Counted from the stretch's first letter, positions 35,283 to 44,890 are shown. The stretch is 64,000 bases of DNA from Robertmurraya kyonggiensis (GCF_005116465.1 NZ_SWBM01000003.1:124001-188000), one strand, 5' to 3'. A program made the numbers and translations. The notes: generated by a model from the sequence alone, not told the origin.

Positions 35283-36110
35283 CTATTCTAGTTTCACACT
35301 ATAATACCTCATCGCTGCCGTGCTACCTTCCTTCACGAATACTCCTCTCTCAATCAATTTCCTAAGACGATATTCTAAAAAACCATCTCCCACATATTGG
35401 TCTAAATAGCCGAGCACTTCTCCGATTAATCTGGCTGATTGCATGAAATCTTTTGTCTTTTGCTTACAATGGAGTTTCTTTGCCTTTTTAATTATAAATT
35501 CATCATAATAATCATCAGGAACGCTATGTATTCTACCATTGCGCCATATTCTTAATGTTTCTTGATTATCTGTTAGTGATTGCCACTCTTTCTCTAGATT
35601 TTCCCGATCGTGGTCCGTGAAAAATATTCCGCTGCCCTGCTCATAGACTAATTGAAGCTTCTCTAACAAAATCTCACCCGTACTCAAGGGAGCATATTTT
35701 TCTTTTTTTACCGGAAAAGGTTTTTTATATTCTCTCCTTGTATTGATCATCGTAATATCAACACTTTTTCCTTTTAGAAAATTCACCACAAAGCGTAATC
35801 CTGTTTGTTCATGTGCGTTCTCAGAAGTCCAAAGGGTTATATGGGAGCCGTCTGGTATCGAAATGATTTGAGAGATTGTCTTTTCAAACCTTTGTTCTAG
35901 TTCAGACAACTCATCATTTTCATTATTCAACCATTTTTTCATCCATTCAAACCTCAATTTTCTTCCTTCTTCTTTTTCCAACTGATAAATTGGCCCAATG
36001 GAGAACGTATCGCAAAAATCGATAACTTTTTCTTTTCTATCTATACCTAGTTCTCTGAAAACCCATTTCAAACTTCCTGAAGCTGACATATCGAATAGAA
36101 TGTGAATCAT
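35283..36110 (-). CDS. DUF1835-containing protein
   Basis: 275 residues, cytosolic. The N-terminal part (HILFDMSASGSLKWVFRELG ... VIDFCDTFSIGPI) matches the DUF1835 pattern, and the C-terminal part (IHSVPDDYYDEFI ... RLRKLIERGVF) is the region usually called DUF3658. Function unknown for the family. Start ATG 36110 with AAGGGGAATGATGA upstream. Followed after 12 bases by the ynfA pseudogene and then HAD, so the three may be co-transcribed. Confidence 0.8.
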   Translation of the reverse strand: MIHILFDMSASGSLKWVFRELGIDRKEKVIDFCDTFSIGPIYQLEKEEGRKLRFEWMKKWLNNENDELSELEQRFEKTISQIISIPDGSHITLWTSENAHEQTGLRFVVNFLKGKSVDITMINTRREYKKPFPVKKEKYAPLSTGEILLEKLQLVYEQGSGIFFTDHDRENLEKEWQSLTDNQETLRIWRNGRIHSVPDDYYDEFIIKKAKKLHCKQKTKDFMQSARLIGEVLGYLDQYVGDGFLEYRLRKLIERGVFVKEGSTAAMRYYSVKLE

Positions 36111-36355
36111 TCATCATTCCCCTTTTCATACTTCAATAAGATAATTATATATATCCTAAACTATCCACCTGAAAATTAACAGATTTGCTAACTGCTATCA
36201 ATTTTCGAATAGGTCTAAATAACCAAAAATTAATAATAATTTACAGAGGATTTTGCTGACGAAAAGGCTTAAAAAACAAGGATTTCTCATACGATGATTT
36301 CTACTTCCCAGTCAGATAACATTATTCTTAAAAAATACTTTTTTCAAAAAAGTGT

Positions 36356-36384
36356 TTGACTTACATCAGTATATGAGATAAATT
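36356..36384 (+). promoter_or_regulatory. Sigma-A-type promoter of the S-box met operon
   Basis: TTGACT (36356-36361), 17-base spacer, TAAATT (36379-36384), about 35 bases before the start of the S-box aptamer. Confidence 0.65.
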
Positions 36385-36417
36385 TAGAAACAAGTTAAAA
36401 AACCGAATACGCAAAAC

Positions 36418-36590
36418 TTTCTTATCAAGAGAGGTTGAGGGACTGGCCCTATGACACCTCGGCAGCGGAATCCTTTGGAGACTGTGCCAAATCCAGCAAG
36501 CTAACAAAGCTTGAAAGATAAGAAGAGAGTCCTTTTATGGTTGCATTTACATGCCCTCTTCTTTCTTTCAAAGAAGAGGGCTTTTTATTT
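36418..36590 (+). promoter_or_regulatory. S-box (SAM-I) riboswitch with terminator
   Basis: The aptamer runs from the P1 arm CTTATCAAGAGAGG (36421) through GAGGGACTGGCCC, the ATGACACCTCGGCAGC block, and GTGCCAAATCC to the closing GATAAG (36517-36522). The expression platform is a strong terminator, GCCCTCTTCTTT / AAAGAAGAGGGC then five T (36553-36585). SAM binding terminates transcription, so the metNPQ-amidohydrolase operon is on when SAM is low. Confidence 0.96.
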
Positions 36591-36614
36591 ACCTGAAATA
36601 AGGAGATGAACATC

Positions 36615-37646
36615 ATGATAGAATTTCAGAATTTGAAAAAAGTATACGAGAGTGGCGGACAACAGGTTCATGCACTCAATGGGATAGACTTGAAAATCAA
36701 TAAAGGTGAAATATTTGGCGTTATTGGTTTCAGTGGCGCTGGTAAAAGTTCATTGATTCGTTGCGTGAACTTACTCGAACGGCCAACATTCGGAAAAGTT
36801 ATTGTCGATGGGCACGAACTCACTTCCCTTTCTGTAAAAGAAGTTCGTGAGGTTAAGAAAAACATCGGAATGGTATTCCAGCACTTTAACCTACTAAACT
36901 CAAAAACGGTCTTTGCGAATGTGGCAATGCCACTCACACTAGCAAAGCTTCCGAAAGAGCAAATCAAAAGGCGTGTTCACGAGTTACTAGAGTTCGTTGG
37001 ATTGGCCGATAAAGCAGACTACTATCCTGACCAGCTATCTGGAGGACAAAAGCAGCGAATTGGAATTGCAAGAGCCCTTGCGACTCAACCATCCATCCTA
37101 CTTTGTGATGAGGCTACCTCTGCATTAGACCCGCAGACAACGAGCTCTATTTTACAGCTATTGAAAAAAATTAATAAAGAATACAACATCACGATTCTAA
37201 TTATCACCCACGAAATGTCCGTGATTAGAGAAATTTGTGACAAGGTAGCAGTAATCGAAGGTGGAGAGATTATCGAGGAAGGTTCTGTATTTGATGTCTT
37301 TTCTTCTCCAAAAACACAAACTGCTCGTAACTTTGTTAGCACGGTCATGAATGACCAGCTTCCTGACTCCATTAAAGAATTAATTCAAAAACAGGAAGGA
37401 AAACAAAAAATCTTCCGAATCAATTTTGTTGGGAATTCTGCAGGTCAGCCATTGCTCTCAGAATTAGCGAAGAAATTTGACATCGATATCAATGTATTGT
37501 TTGGCAATATAACCGAGCTACAAGGGACTCCTTTTGGAAATCTAATTGTTGAATTCCAAGGAAATGATGATGAAATCAAAAAAGTGCTGGCATATGTCAA
37601 CGAGAAGAATATCAGCATAAAGGAAGTGATCGCACATGCTAGTTAA
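36615..37646 (+). CDS. metN: Methionine ABC transporter ATP-binding protein
   Basis: 343 residues from ATG 36615; ATG 36606 directly abuts the AAGGAG site. ABC domain with Walker A GFSGAGKSS, signature LSGGQKQRIGIARAL and Walker B LLCDEATSALD, then the C-terminal NIL regulatory domain (about 265-343), in which methionine binds and inhibits the transporter. Controlled by the S-box upstream and overlapping the permease gene by 11 bases. Imports methionine and possibly related sulfur compounds. Confidence 0.95.
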   Translation: MIEFQNLKKVYESGGQQVHALNGIDLKINKGEIFGVIGFSGAGKSSLIRCVNLLERPTFGKVIVDGHELTSLSVKEVREVKKNIGMVFQHFNLLNSKTVFANVAMPLTLAKLPKEQIKRRVHELLEFVGLADKADYYPDQLSGGQKQRIGIARALATQPSILLCDEATSALDPQTTSSILQLLKKINKEYNITILIITHEMSVIREICDKVAVIEGGEIIEEGSVFDVFSSPKTQTARNFVSTVMNDQLPDSIKELIQKQEGKQKIFRINFVGNSAGQPLLSELAKKFDIDINVLFGNITELQGTPFGNLIVEFQGNDDEIKKVLAYVNEKNISIKEVIAHAS

Positions 37647-38286
37647 TACAGAGCAAATTATTGAAGCCTTATTCGAAACCATCCAAATGGTCTCCTTCTC
37701 GCTTTTGTTTTCAGCCATTCTTGGAATTCCATTAGGAATCCTGCTCGTTGTGACAAGAAAGGACCACTTACTTGAGAATGTGGTAGTTTTCAATGTACTA
37801 AACGGGATTATCAATATTTTCCGTTCCGTCCCATTCATCATTTTATTGGTGGCAATGATTCCTGTTACAAGGTTCATCGTTGGTTCATCTATAGGTACTG
37901 CAGCAGCCGTTGTTCCACTCGTTTTTTACGCAGGTCCTTATATTGCAAGATTAGTAGAGAACTCTCTACTCGAAGTCGACCCTGGGGTACTTGAAGCAGC
38001 AGAAGCTATGGGCGCAACACCATGGCAGGTTATTTCAAAGTTTCTTTTACCTGAAGCACTCAGCTCTCTCGTTCTTGCCCTCACCATTGCAACAATTGGG
38101 CTTGTTGGCGCATCTGCGATGGCAGGAGCAGTTGGTGGCGGTGGAATTGGCGATTTAGCCATCACATATGGCTACCAACGTTTCGATACAATTACGATGT
38201 TCATTACTGTAGCTATACTGATTGTGATCGTGCAAGGGCTACAATCATTAGGCAATATATTAGCAAAAAAAATTAGAAGAAGATAA
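37636..38286 (+). CDS. metP: Methionine ABC transporter permease
   Basis: 216 residues, five helices, with the MetI-type EAA loop (EAAEAMGATPWQVISKFLLPEAL) cut across about 125-145 and the SAMAGAVGGGGIGDLA segment typical of methionine permeases. The start overlaps the metN end. Works with MetN and MetQ. The symbol metI is used for the same protein in other species. Confidence 0.94.
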   Translation: MLVNTEQIIEALFETIQMVSFSLLFSAILGIPLGILLVVTRKDHLLENVVVFNVLNGIINIFRSVPFIILLVAMIPVTRFIVGSSIGTAAAVVPLVFYAGPYIARLVENSLLEVDPGVLEAAEAMGATPWQVISKFLLPEALSSLVLALTIATIGLVGASAMAGAVGGGGIGDLAITYGYQRFDTITMFITVAILIVIVQGLQSLGNILAKKIRRR

Positions 38287-38303
38287 CTAGGAGGAAATAC
38301 AAC

Positions 38304-39131
38304 ATGAAAAAGCTATTATTATCCATCATTATTTTTGCACTAGCAGCATTTGCAGTCGGATGCTCTTCCGATTCTGAAGGTAAAGAAACAACGAAAGTGA
38401 AATTAGGAATTAGCGGTACTGATACACGAATCTGGGATTTTATAGCTGAAAAGGCTGAAAAAGAAGGCATTGAGATTGAACTAGTTAAATTCTCTGACTA
38501 TGTTGCGCCGAACACAGCTCTTGCAGAAGGTGAATTAGATGTAAATGCATTCCAAACCGTAGCTTACTTTGACGTTTTTATTAAAGAACATAATCTTGAC
38601 TTAGTTCCGATTGCTACAACTGTTTTAGCACCAATGGGTATTTACTCTGACAAATACAAAGATGTAAAAGACATCCCAGATGGCGCAAAAATTGCCCTAC
38701 CAAACGATGCTTCAAACCAAGGTCGTGCTCTATTACTTCTTCAAGAAGCTGGTCTAATTGGTTTACCAGAAGATTTTGATCCAAACGGAAACGTTAAGCA
38801 AGTAACAGATAATCCACATAACTTTGAATTTGTTGAAGTCGTACCAGCTCAAACACCAAGAGTATTACCAGATGTAGCTGCTTCTCTAATCAACAACGGA
38901 ATTGCACAAGATGCAGGTCTTACACCTCTAAAAGATGCGATTTACTATGAAGGTGAAACAGCAACTCCATACATCAACATCATCGCTACAAGAGCAGAAG
39001 ATAAGGATAACAAAACACTTAAGCGAATCGCAGAGCTTTATCAAGAAGAAGATACAGCAGCATTTATTGAAAAAGAATATGACGGCAATTTAATTCCGAC
39101 ATTTGTTCCATTAGATAATATCGGTTGGTAA
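38304..39131 (+). CDS. metQ: MetQ-type methionine-binding lipoprotein
   Basis: 275 residues. Lipoprotein signal with lipobox AFAVGC (Cys20). NlpA/MetQ-family fold with KLGISGTDTRIWDFI, VNAFQTVAYFD and LPNDASNQGRALLLLQEAGL. Captures the substrate outside the membrane for MetN-MetP. Start ATG 38304 with TAGGAGG. In this family the ligand may be L- or D-methionine, methionine sulfoxide or small derivatives. The amidohydrolase that follows raises the possibility of N-acyl or peptide-like methionine compounds. Confidence 0.93.
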   Translation: MKKLLLSIIIFALAAFAVGCSSDSEGKETTKVKLGISGTDTRIWDFIAEKAEKEGIEIELVKFSDYVAPNTALAEGELDVNAFQTVAYFDVFIKEHNLDLVPIATTVLAPMGIYSDKYKDVKDIPDGAKIALPNDASNQGRALLLLQEAGLIGLPEDFDPNGNVKQVTDNPHNFEFVEVVPAQTPRVLPDVAASLINNGIAQDAGLTPLKDAIYYEGETATPYINIIATRAEDKDNKTLKRIAELYQEEDTAAFIEKEYDGNLIPTFVPLDNIGW

Positions 39132-39191
39132 TAACTTTTAGAGTTTTTTGCTCTTAGAGCAAAGACCTCTCTATAAATGGAGGAGAAACCA

Positions 39192-40385
39192 ATGACAGCA
39201 TCATTAAAAGAAACGATTATCACAAACGTCGAGACGAACAAAGCGTTATATTTAGAGACTAGCCATAAAATCCACGAAAACCCTGAAATCGGGAATGAAG
39301 AATTTATTGCTTCTTCTCTTCTAACAGAGCTCCTTGAAAAAGAAGGCTTTTCAGTAGAAAAAGCAGTAGCCGGACATGAAACTTCCTTTGTGGCTCGCAA
39401 AAAGTCGGATAAGCTGGGTCCCTCCATTGCTTTCTTAGCAGAATATGACGCCCTTCCTGGTATTGGCCATGCTTGCGGACACAACATCATCGGTACAACT
39501 AGTGTGGCAGCTGCAATCGCCTTAAGTAAAGTCCTAGACGAAACTGGTGGTGAAGCAGTCGTTTTTGGTACCCCTGCTGAAGAAGGTGGACCAAACGGCA
39601 GTGCAAAAGGAAGCTTTGTAAAACATGGTTTAGTAGAAGGAATTGATGCTGCATTGATGGTCCACCCAAACAGTGAAACACGATTGACTAGTCCATCACT
39701 GGCTGTTGATCCTCTTGATTTTGAATATATCGGAAAGCCAGCACATGCCGCTGCTTCTCCACACGAAGGCATCAATGCATTAGATGCAGTCATTCAATTA
39801 TTCAATGGAATTAATGCTCTTAGACAGCAACTCACAGATGATGTCCGAATCCACGGGATCATTACACATGGTGGAGATGCACCAAATATTATCCCTGAAT
39901 ATGCAAAAGCAAGATTTTTCATTCGTGCCGCATCAAGAGCAGGATTGAACGAAGTAACACAAAAAGTCAAAGCTGTTGCAAAAGGTGCAGCCTTGGCAAC
40001 AGGAGCCAAGTTAAACATTATCGCTTTCCAAAACGAAGTAGATAATCTCCTTCTCAATAAGAAATACGATGCTATTTTTAGAGAAGTGGTTTCTGAATTA
40101 GGCGAAAACGTATTGGAAGACCGAAAAGGAATTGGTTCAACGGATGCAGGGAATATCAGTCAAGTTGTTCCAACCATCCATCCTTATATTAAAATTGGCG
40201 CAAGTGACCTTATTCCACATACAGTTCCGTTCAGAGAAGCAGCTGCTTCCGCTAGAGGGGACAAGGCTCTAATCACTGGAGCAAAAGCACTTGCTCTTAC
40301 TGCACTGAAGCTTGTAACAGAACCTGAAACACTTGAGGAAATTAAAGCTGAGTTTCAGGAGAGAAAAGCAGCTGAAACGAATTAA
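39192..40385 (+). CDS. M20-family amidohydrolase in the methionine uptake operon
   Basis: 397 residues from ATG 39192 (GGAGGAGAAACC site; ATG 39177 overlaps it). Metal ligands of M20D peptidase/aminoacylase-type enzymes are visible: HACGHN (about 91-96), PAEEGGPNG, a His in MVHPNSE and IPHTVPF near the end. Similar to AbgB and other amidohydrolases that remove an acyl or p-aminobenzoyl group. As last gene of an S-box operon it probably releases methionine or another sulfur amino acid from an imported N-acyl compound; this is inference from context. Confidence 0.85.
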   Translation: MTASLKETIITNVETNKALYLETSHKIHENPEIGNEEFIASSLLTELLEKEGFSVEKAVAGHETSFVARKKSDKLGPSIAFLAEYDALPGIGHACGHNIIGTTSVAAAIALSKVLDETGGEAVVFGTPAEEGGPNGSAKGSFVKHGLVEGIDAALMVHPNSETRLTSPSLAVDPLDFEYIGKPAHAAASPHEGINALDAVIQLFNGINALRQQLTDDVRIHGIITHGGDAPNIIPEYAKARFFIRAASRAGLNEVTQKVKAVAKGAALATGAKLNIIAFQNEVDNLLLNKKYDAIFREVVSELGENVLEDRKGIGSTDAGNISQVVPTIHPYIKIGASDLIPHTVPFREAAASARGDKALITGAKALALTALKLVTEPETLEEIKAEFQERKAAETN

Positions 40386-40415
40386 GCTTTAAGTTTCCTT
40401 TTTTTTAAAACCGTG

Positions 40416-40573
40416 TATAATAGAAATCAATTATATATCTTAAATGTTTTCTAGGGTTCCGCAAAGTTTTATCTTTGGACTGGACCGAGAGAAAACTCAC
40501 AGCCTTGCTGTGTCACGGAGGGATAAAAGCCCGGGAGAAACTGGATTACCAGTATTCTCTCAGGGCTTTTTTG
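40416..40573 (+). promoter_or_regulatory. Guanidine-I (ykkC) riboswitch with promoter and terminator
   Basis: TATAAT at 40416-40421 lies about 30 bases before the aptamer. The aptamer shows the ykkC blocks CTAGGGTTCCG (40451), ACTGGACCGAGAG (40479) and CACGGAGGGATAAAAGCCCGG (split here across 40514-40534). The terminator GCCCGGGAGAAA... / ...TTCTCTCAGGGC plus six T ends at 40573 and shares the aptamer 3' arm. Guanidinium binding favours read-through into the exporter genes. Confidence 0.95.
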
Positions 40574-40599
40574 TTTGAATTTTTTTGGAGGTGCTTTCG

Positions 40600-40941
40600 A
40601 TGAATCGAAACTGGATAAAGTTAATTTTTGCGTCTGTTTTGGAAGTGTTCTGGGTAATTGGATTAGCCCACTCACATGACCTATGGACATGGATCGTAAC
40701 CATTATTGCTCTTATCATCAGCAACTATTTAATGATTACAGTTGGGCAAGTTCTTCCTGCAGGAACTGTGTATGCTGTTTTTGTTGGATTAGGAACGGCA
40801 GGCACGGTCATTTCGGAGATTCTTTTCTTTGGCGAATCTTTCAAATGGGAAAAAATCGTTTTAATTCTTCTATTATTAATCGGTATTGTCGGCTTGAAGT
40901 TGGTTACAGCCAACAAGCCTAAGAAAGGAGCTGAATCCTAA
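40600..40941 (+). CDS. ykkC: SMR-family guanidinium exporter subunit (YkkC-like)
   Basis: 113 residues, four helices, with the conserved membrane Glu in SVLEVFWVIGL (Glu15) that binds substrate and protons in EmrE/Gdx proteins. ATG 40600 has a GGAGGTG site; the frame is open slightly upstream. Sits directly under a guanidine-I riboswitch, so export of guanidinium (Gdx-type) is well supported. Its stop overlaps the start of the next gene by one base (TAATG), giving a heteromeric pair like YkkC/YkkD. Confidence 0.92.
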   Translation: MNRNWIKLIFASVLEVFWVIGLAHSHDLWTWIVTIIALIISNYLMITVGQVLPAGTVYAVFVGLGTAGTVISEILFFGESFKWEKIVLILLLLIGIVGLKLVTANKPKKGAES

Positions 40942-41255
40942 TGGCGTGGTTAACTTTAATTTTGGCAGGATTACTTGAAGCATTTGGGGTTGCGATGATC
41001 AATCAATTGCAAGTAAAGCGAAACTGGAAAACCATCGTTCTATTAGTGACTGGATTTGGTGCTAGTCTCTTATTACTTGGCTATTCATTACGATTTTTAC
41101 CTTTGGGTACAGCTTATGCCATTTGGACAGGAATTGGTGTTGTTGGTGGCACCCTAATCGGCATGGTATTTTATGGGGAATCAAGAGACTGGAGAAGTCT
41201 ATTTTTTATAGCTCTGGTTCTGTGTGCGGTTGTTGGATTAAAGTTAGTATCATAA
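40941..41255 (+). CDS. ykkD: SMR-family guanidinium exporter subunit (YkkD-like)
   Basis: 104 residues, four helices, conserved Glu in AGLLEAFGVAMIN (Glu13) and a GTAYAIWTGIG segment. Second member of the pair; overlapping start implies coupled translation in equal amounts. Together the two probably form an antiparallel-type heterodimer exporting guanidinium in exchange for protons. Confidence 0.92.
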   Translation: MAWLTLILAGLLEAFGVAMINQLQVKRNWKTIVLLVTGFGASLLLLGYSLRFLPLGTAYAIWTGIGVVGGTLIGMVFYGESRDWRSLFFIALVLCAVVGLKLVS

Positions 41256-41260
41256 TATAT

Positions 41261-41289
41261 ATGGGCTCCCAAAATCTATGGGAGCCCAT
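41261..41289. terminator. Bidirectional terminator
   Basis: Perfect ATGGGCTCCC / GGGAGCCCAT stem with a nine-base loop, between the convergent ykkD-like and SWIM genes. Confidence 0.75.
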
Positions 41290-41293
41290 TATC

Positions 41294-42931
41294 TTATCTG
41301 ATTTTCCCTAGTTCATCGATAAAAGCTGGTCTTTTAATATATAGACTTTTAAAGTAAGCTACTAACTCCTGTAGCCTTTCATCTCCAGCAATCACCTTGT
41401 ACTTCTTTAATTTTCGGCAAATCTCCTTATATTGATTCCGATTTGATGACGTTGCAGCTTCTGCTTTTATATAATCTTGATAGATTTCTATGACCTCTTC
41501 TTTAAATTGTCCTAATAATTTCTTTTCGTATTGTTCAATATAACTGGGATTATTCTTAACAAATTCTAAAATTTCATCTAAATCATTTTCTTCCTCTATT
41601 AAACGTAGGAACATACGAGTTGAATACCATCCATCTGCGTCTTTCAGTTCTCTTTTCAAATTAGCATAAAAATCCTCTCTTGACGCTAATTCTTTCAAAT
41701 CCTGGTAATATTCAAAGTTACCATCAAAAAATAATTCTTTCCCTAGCACTTTCTGTTCATCACTCAGCTGAAGTTTTTTGTAAGCTTCATATCGAAATTT
41801 TTTCCACTTCGATATTAACCCAGGATATTTTAAATCCTTCTCTTCCCCTTCATCCGCTAACTCAATCACTTGTTGATATTTTCCCTCTTGAAGATACTTA
41901 GCTAGCACTCTTTCCCTAAATGAAGTAAATTGTAGATGCCTACTGATAAATTCATCCTCTTCTTCCTTAGTTCCATACTGCTCGATCAACCCAAGCAAAA
42001 GTTGGAGTATCTGTTCTTGCATATATCGATCAGATTCTTTTTTAAGCATAGACTCCAACTTAAATCTTAACTGTTCTCTAAGCTTTACGTCTGTGGCCAT
42101 TCCAATACAAATATTTAATAGATCAAACTTAAAATCTTCCCAGCCATCAAAGTACTGCTTATCTAGTTGAGCAAATAGCTTCTCAAATATTTGTACATGT
42201 TCTACTCCAGTTCCTCTAGAAGCGATTTCTTCAACTGCCCCTAATGTATTTGTTACAAGATAACCAATATTGCCATCAGAATCATCTGCATATTGGAAAG
42301 CATCAATTGCTTCCTTTAGTAAAAGGAACGAAATATCCAATGCTAGAAGTACATCTTCAGTTGTCCTAGCTATTTCATCAATATCCATCATCTCTCTTAC
42401 AAAATCTCCAGTATCACGATACTTGATGAAACCTTCTCTACCTTTATATTCCTTCACAATCTCCTTAATCAACTGTTGGGCTCTCTTAAGCTCCTGTTTA
42501 TGATCTACCTTGGAGTATTTAAGCCTAAGACTACTTTCTAGCCTATCATCTTTTTTTACGATATTTAGGATAATATCTATCAATTCTTCTCTCGGAAGAT
42601 CCTTTAGTACCTCCTGAATTTTTGGTTCCTTCCGAAAGTTTTTGTCCTTCACATTCACTTGATTTAGCATCTCTTTTAATTGAAAAAATACTGCCACTTC
42701 GTGTTTACATATTGGTCCAAAATCGTATGGACAGTCGCACTCGGAATATAAAATGTCCCCGTCCTCGTCTAACTCTACCAGCACTTCATAGTTATCGCTT
42801 CCTTCAATATGAAAGATGTACTCTTGTTCACCCTTATCAATCGCTTTTTCGACACGTCCTTCAAGAAAATAATCGTGACCTCTATCTAGAATGGTTTTAT
42901 TTATGTAACTTTTGAAATTGTTAATATTCAT
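41294..42931 (-). CDS. SWIM zinc-finger protein with long helical region
   Basis: 545 residues. A SWIM zinc finger lies at about 64-79 (CDCPYDFGPICKH: Cys-x-Cys-x7-Cys-x-His), preceded by a small strand-rich region. The remaining 430 or so residues are helical and charged, resembling helical-repeat arrays. Such proteins occur widely in Bacilli, often beside a SNF2 helicase, but none is present here. The zinc finger suggests DNA or protein binding. Precise role unknown. Stands alone between a bidirectional terminator and an intergenic gap. Confidence 0.82.
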   Translation of the reverse strand: MNINNFKSYINKTILDRGHDYFLEGRVEKAIDKGEQEYIFHIEGSDNYEVLVELDEDGDILYSECDCPYDFGPICKHEVAVFFQLKEMLNQVNVKDKNFRKEPKIQEVLKDLPREELIDIILNIVKKDDRLESSLRLKYSKVDHKQELKRAQQLIKEIVKEYKGREGFIKYRDTGDFVREMMDIDEIARTTEDVLLALDISFLLLKEAIDAFQYADDSDGNIGYLVTNTLGAVEEIASRGTGVEHVQIFEKLFAQLDKQYFDGWEDFKFDLLNICIGMATDVKLREQLRFKLESMLKKESDRYMQEQILQLLLGLIEQYGTKEEEDEFISRHLQFTSFRERVLAKYLQEGKYQQVIELADEGEEKDLKYPGLISKWKKFRYEAYKKLQLSDEQKVLGKELFFDGNFEYYQDLKELASREDFYANLKRELKDADGWYSTRMFLRLIEEENDLDEILEFVKNNPSYIEQYEKKLLGQFKEEVIEIYQDYIKAEAATSSNRNQYKEICRKLKKYKVIAGDERLQELVAYFKSLYIKRPAFIDELGKIR

Positions 42932-43038
42932 TTCTGCTCCCTCACCCAGATCTCTATTTTCCTTCTACTCCTAGGATAGTTGATTTAATATTAGTTATTC
43001 AATGACTTCAAAAAAATCAAACTAAATTGGTGAAGGGT

Positions 43039-43079
43039 AAAAAAAAGCCCGAAACGTAAAAACGATTACGAATTCGGGG
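43039..43079 (-). terminator. Terminator of the TetR-Mph-hydrolase operon
   Basis: CCCCGAA / TTCGGG outer stem with inner CGTAAT / ACG elements, followed by eight T on the minus strand, seven bases past the stop at 43086. Confidence 0.8.
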
Positions 43080-43085
43080 TCTGAT

Positions 43086-43940
43086 TTAATTTTTAATTAT
43101 TTCTGTATGCTCAACAATCGCAGCTATGATTGTATCCCAATCCTCATAATGAAGCTCATGCCCAACTCCTTCAAGAGTTAATAGTTTCGCATCAGGAATT
43201 TCTTTTGCAAGGGCTACTCCATGATCATAAGGGAGGACTGGATCTTCCGTTCCATGAATTACCAATGTAGGAGCCGTGATCTCATTTATTTTTCCAACAT
43301 ACTCCTCTCCGCCTTGCACGAGAGCATGGTTAAATTGACTCTGCAGATTATTTGCTCGATGGTAATCCATTTTTGCGAGAGTGTAAATCCGCTTCTCATC
43401 AAAATCATGCTTTGAACCATGTAGAAGTCTCCAGCTCTCAACCGTATATTCTACGACAGACTCTTGGTCATTCCAGTCTAATGAATTTGCCGTAGAATGA
43501 AATTCTCGTATTTTAGGATCCATTGTTGGCAGTTCTGACCGATGCGGCCCAATCATTGATGTGGCAATCATTGTCGTTGTTAAGACTCTATCAGGATATC
43601 TTAACGACAGGATTTGTGCTAACATTCCTCCCAGAGACATCCCAACAATATGGGCAGCTTTGAGGTGATAAGCATCAAGAATTCCGGCAGCATCATCCAC
43701 CATATCAACGAGTGAATAACCTATTTTTCCTTGTTCATACACGGTAGATTTTCCAACATCTCGATTGTCATAGCGGATCACGAATCTTCCTTTTCCAGCT
43801 AACCTATCACAAAACTCTTCATCCCACCAGATCATGGAGCTCTTCGCTCCCATCATTAATAAAACAGCTGGTTCTCTAGGATTTCCAAAGGTTTCTGTAC
43901 AAATCTCAACATCGTTGATCGAGATCATCTTTTCACTCAT
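43086..43940 (-). CDS. Alpha/beta hydrolase co-transcribed with a macrolide phosphotransferase
   Basis: 284 residues of the alpha/beta hydrolase fold: nucleophile elbow GMSLGG (Ser near 102), an Asp in HGTEDPVLP and the catalytic His in GVGHELHYED. The RYDNRDVGKST segment is typical of one esterase/lactonase subgroup. Third gene of the operon, 30 bases after the phosphotransferase, with a TTTGGAGGGATT site. Because the partner modifies macrolides, an esterase that opens a macrolide lactone is a reasonable idea, but the fold serves many reactions and substrate cannot be read from sequence. Confidence 0.85.
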   Translation of the reverse strand: MSEKMISINDVEICTETFGNPREPAVLLMMGAKSSMIWWDEEFCDRLAGKGRFVIRYDNRDVGKSTVYEQGKIGYSLVDMVDDAAGILDAYHLKAAHIVGMSLGGMLAQILSLRYPDRVLTTTMIATSMIGPHRSELPTMDPKIREFHSTANSLDWNDQESVVEYTVESWRLLHGSKHDFDEKRIYTLAKMDYHRANNLQSQFNHALVQGGEEYVGKINEITAPTLVIHGTEDPVLPYDHGVALAKEIPDAKLLTLEGVGHELHYEDWDTIIAAIVEHTEIIKN

Positions 43941-43970
43941 TCCTGAATCCCTCCAAAAACTCCCCTGTAC

Positions 43971-44876
43971 TCAATCGTTCACCTGCAACGCTTGCTTAGC
44001 CATTTGCATATACTCATCACTACCAGAAATCATTGCAAATTCTGCAATCCCCACTGGATAGGCCGCCTCTAATTCAATAATATGCTCTTTCATTTTTGGC
44101 CACGCATTCCCACCTGCTTCGCTATAAGCCTTAATGAGCTTATCGAGGCCCTCTTCGCCGAAAGTCTTATAAAGCACTACAAAATCTGTCGCCACATCGG
44201 TTACCTTCGTTTCCGTCCAATCAATTAAGCCGGTTACGTTTCGAGCATCATCAATTAGGATATGCCCTGCATGTACATCACCATGAATTAGACCTGTTTT
44301 TTTCGGCCACATTTCATCATTTCCGAGCCATGCTTGCCATCGAGTCCACAGTTCCTCACCAACACCAACTTTTTCTTTTACAGCAGCCATTCGTACTTTC
44401 ATTGACTGTCTTGCTTCTTCAGGAGTATGAACTGTTAGACCTGCCTCGATTGCCTTCTCCTTTGGAACACGATGCAATGCTACTAACGCATTTGCAAGTG
44501 TCACGTAAAAACAATCCGGCACATTGTTCAGATCAAGCTCCCATACATAATTCTGGATCTCATGATCAATCGTACCTGCTGGAACCCCAACTAGTTTCTT
44601 ATAGGCAATCAATTCATTTGTATAGATAGTCCAGTTCGGTGCTTGAAAAGCTGCTACATTTTCGTTCACTAAGTCTAAAGCTTTCTTCTCATCCTTCGTT
44701 CGAGGCATAACATCCTCACGTCTTGGGATGCGAAGAACCCATTCATTCCCTTCCACATCCACTGCAAATACAACCTGAAAATCTAGTCCTGATTCATTAA
44801 ATACTAAAGTATCTTCCTTTAAATCCAACCCATTTTTTGCGGCAAGTTCCATAACTTCTTGTATCGTTTTACTCAT
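43971..44876 (-). CDS. mph: Macrolide 2'-phosphotransferase-like kinase
   Basis: About 301 residues from ATG 44876 (AGGAG site 11 bases upstream; GTG 44888 and ATG 44885 overlap it). APH/Mph fold: nucleotide-binding region with WVLRIPRR, catalytic loop [10 protein letters not shown], then metal-binding GLIDWTE. The opening [15 protein letters not shown] and [11 protein letters not shown] resemble chromosomal Mph enzymes of Bacillus. They inactivate macrolides by phosphorylating the 2'-OH of desosamine with GTP. Preceded by a TetR regulator, so probably inducible. Activity against a given macrolide cannot be told. Confidence 0.85.
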   Translation of the reverse strand: MSKTIQEVMELAAKNGLDLKEDTLVFNESGLDFQVVFAVDVEGNEWVLRIPRREDVMPRTKDEKKALDLVNENVAAFQAPNWTIYTNELIAYKKLVGVPAGTIDHEIQNYVWELDLNNVPDCFYVTLANALVALHRVPKEKAIEAGLTVHTPEEARQSMKVRMAAVKEKVGVGEELWTRWQAWLGNDEMWPKKTGLIHGDVHAGHILIDDARNVTGLIDWTETKVTDVATDFVVLYKTFGEEGLDKLIKAYSEAGGNAWPKMKEHIIELEAAYPVGIAEFAMISGSDEYMQMAKQALQVND

Positions 44877-44890
44877 ATCCTTCATCACTC

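Noticed and set aside
39041-39793. 250-codon minus-strand frame opposite the M20 amidohydrolase
   Set aside because: Antisense shadow of a gene with intact catalytic motifs; no start signal and composition rich in Ser/Pro as expected from reversed codons.
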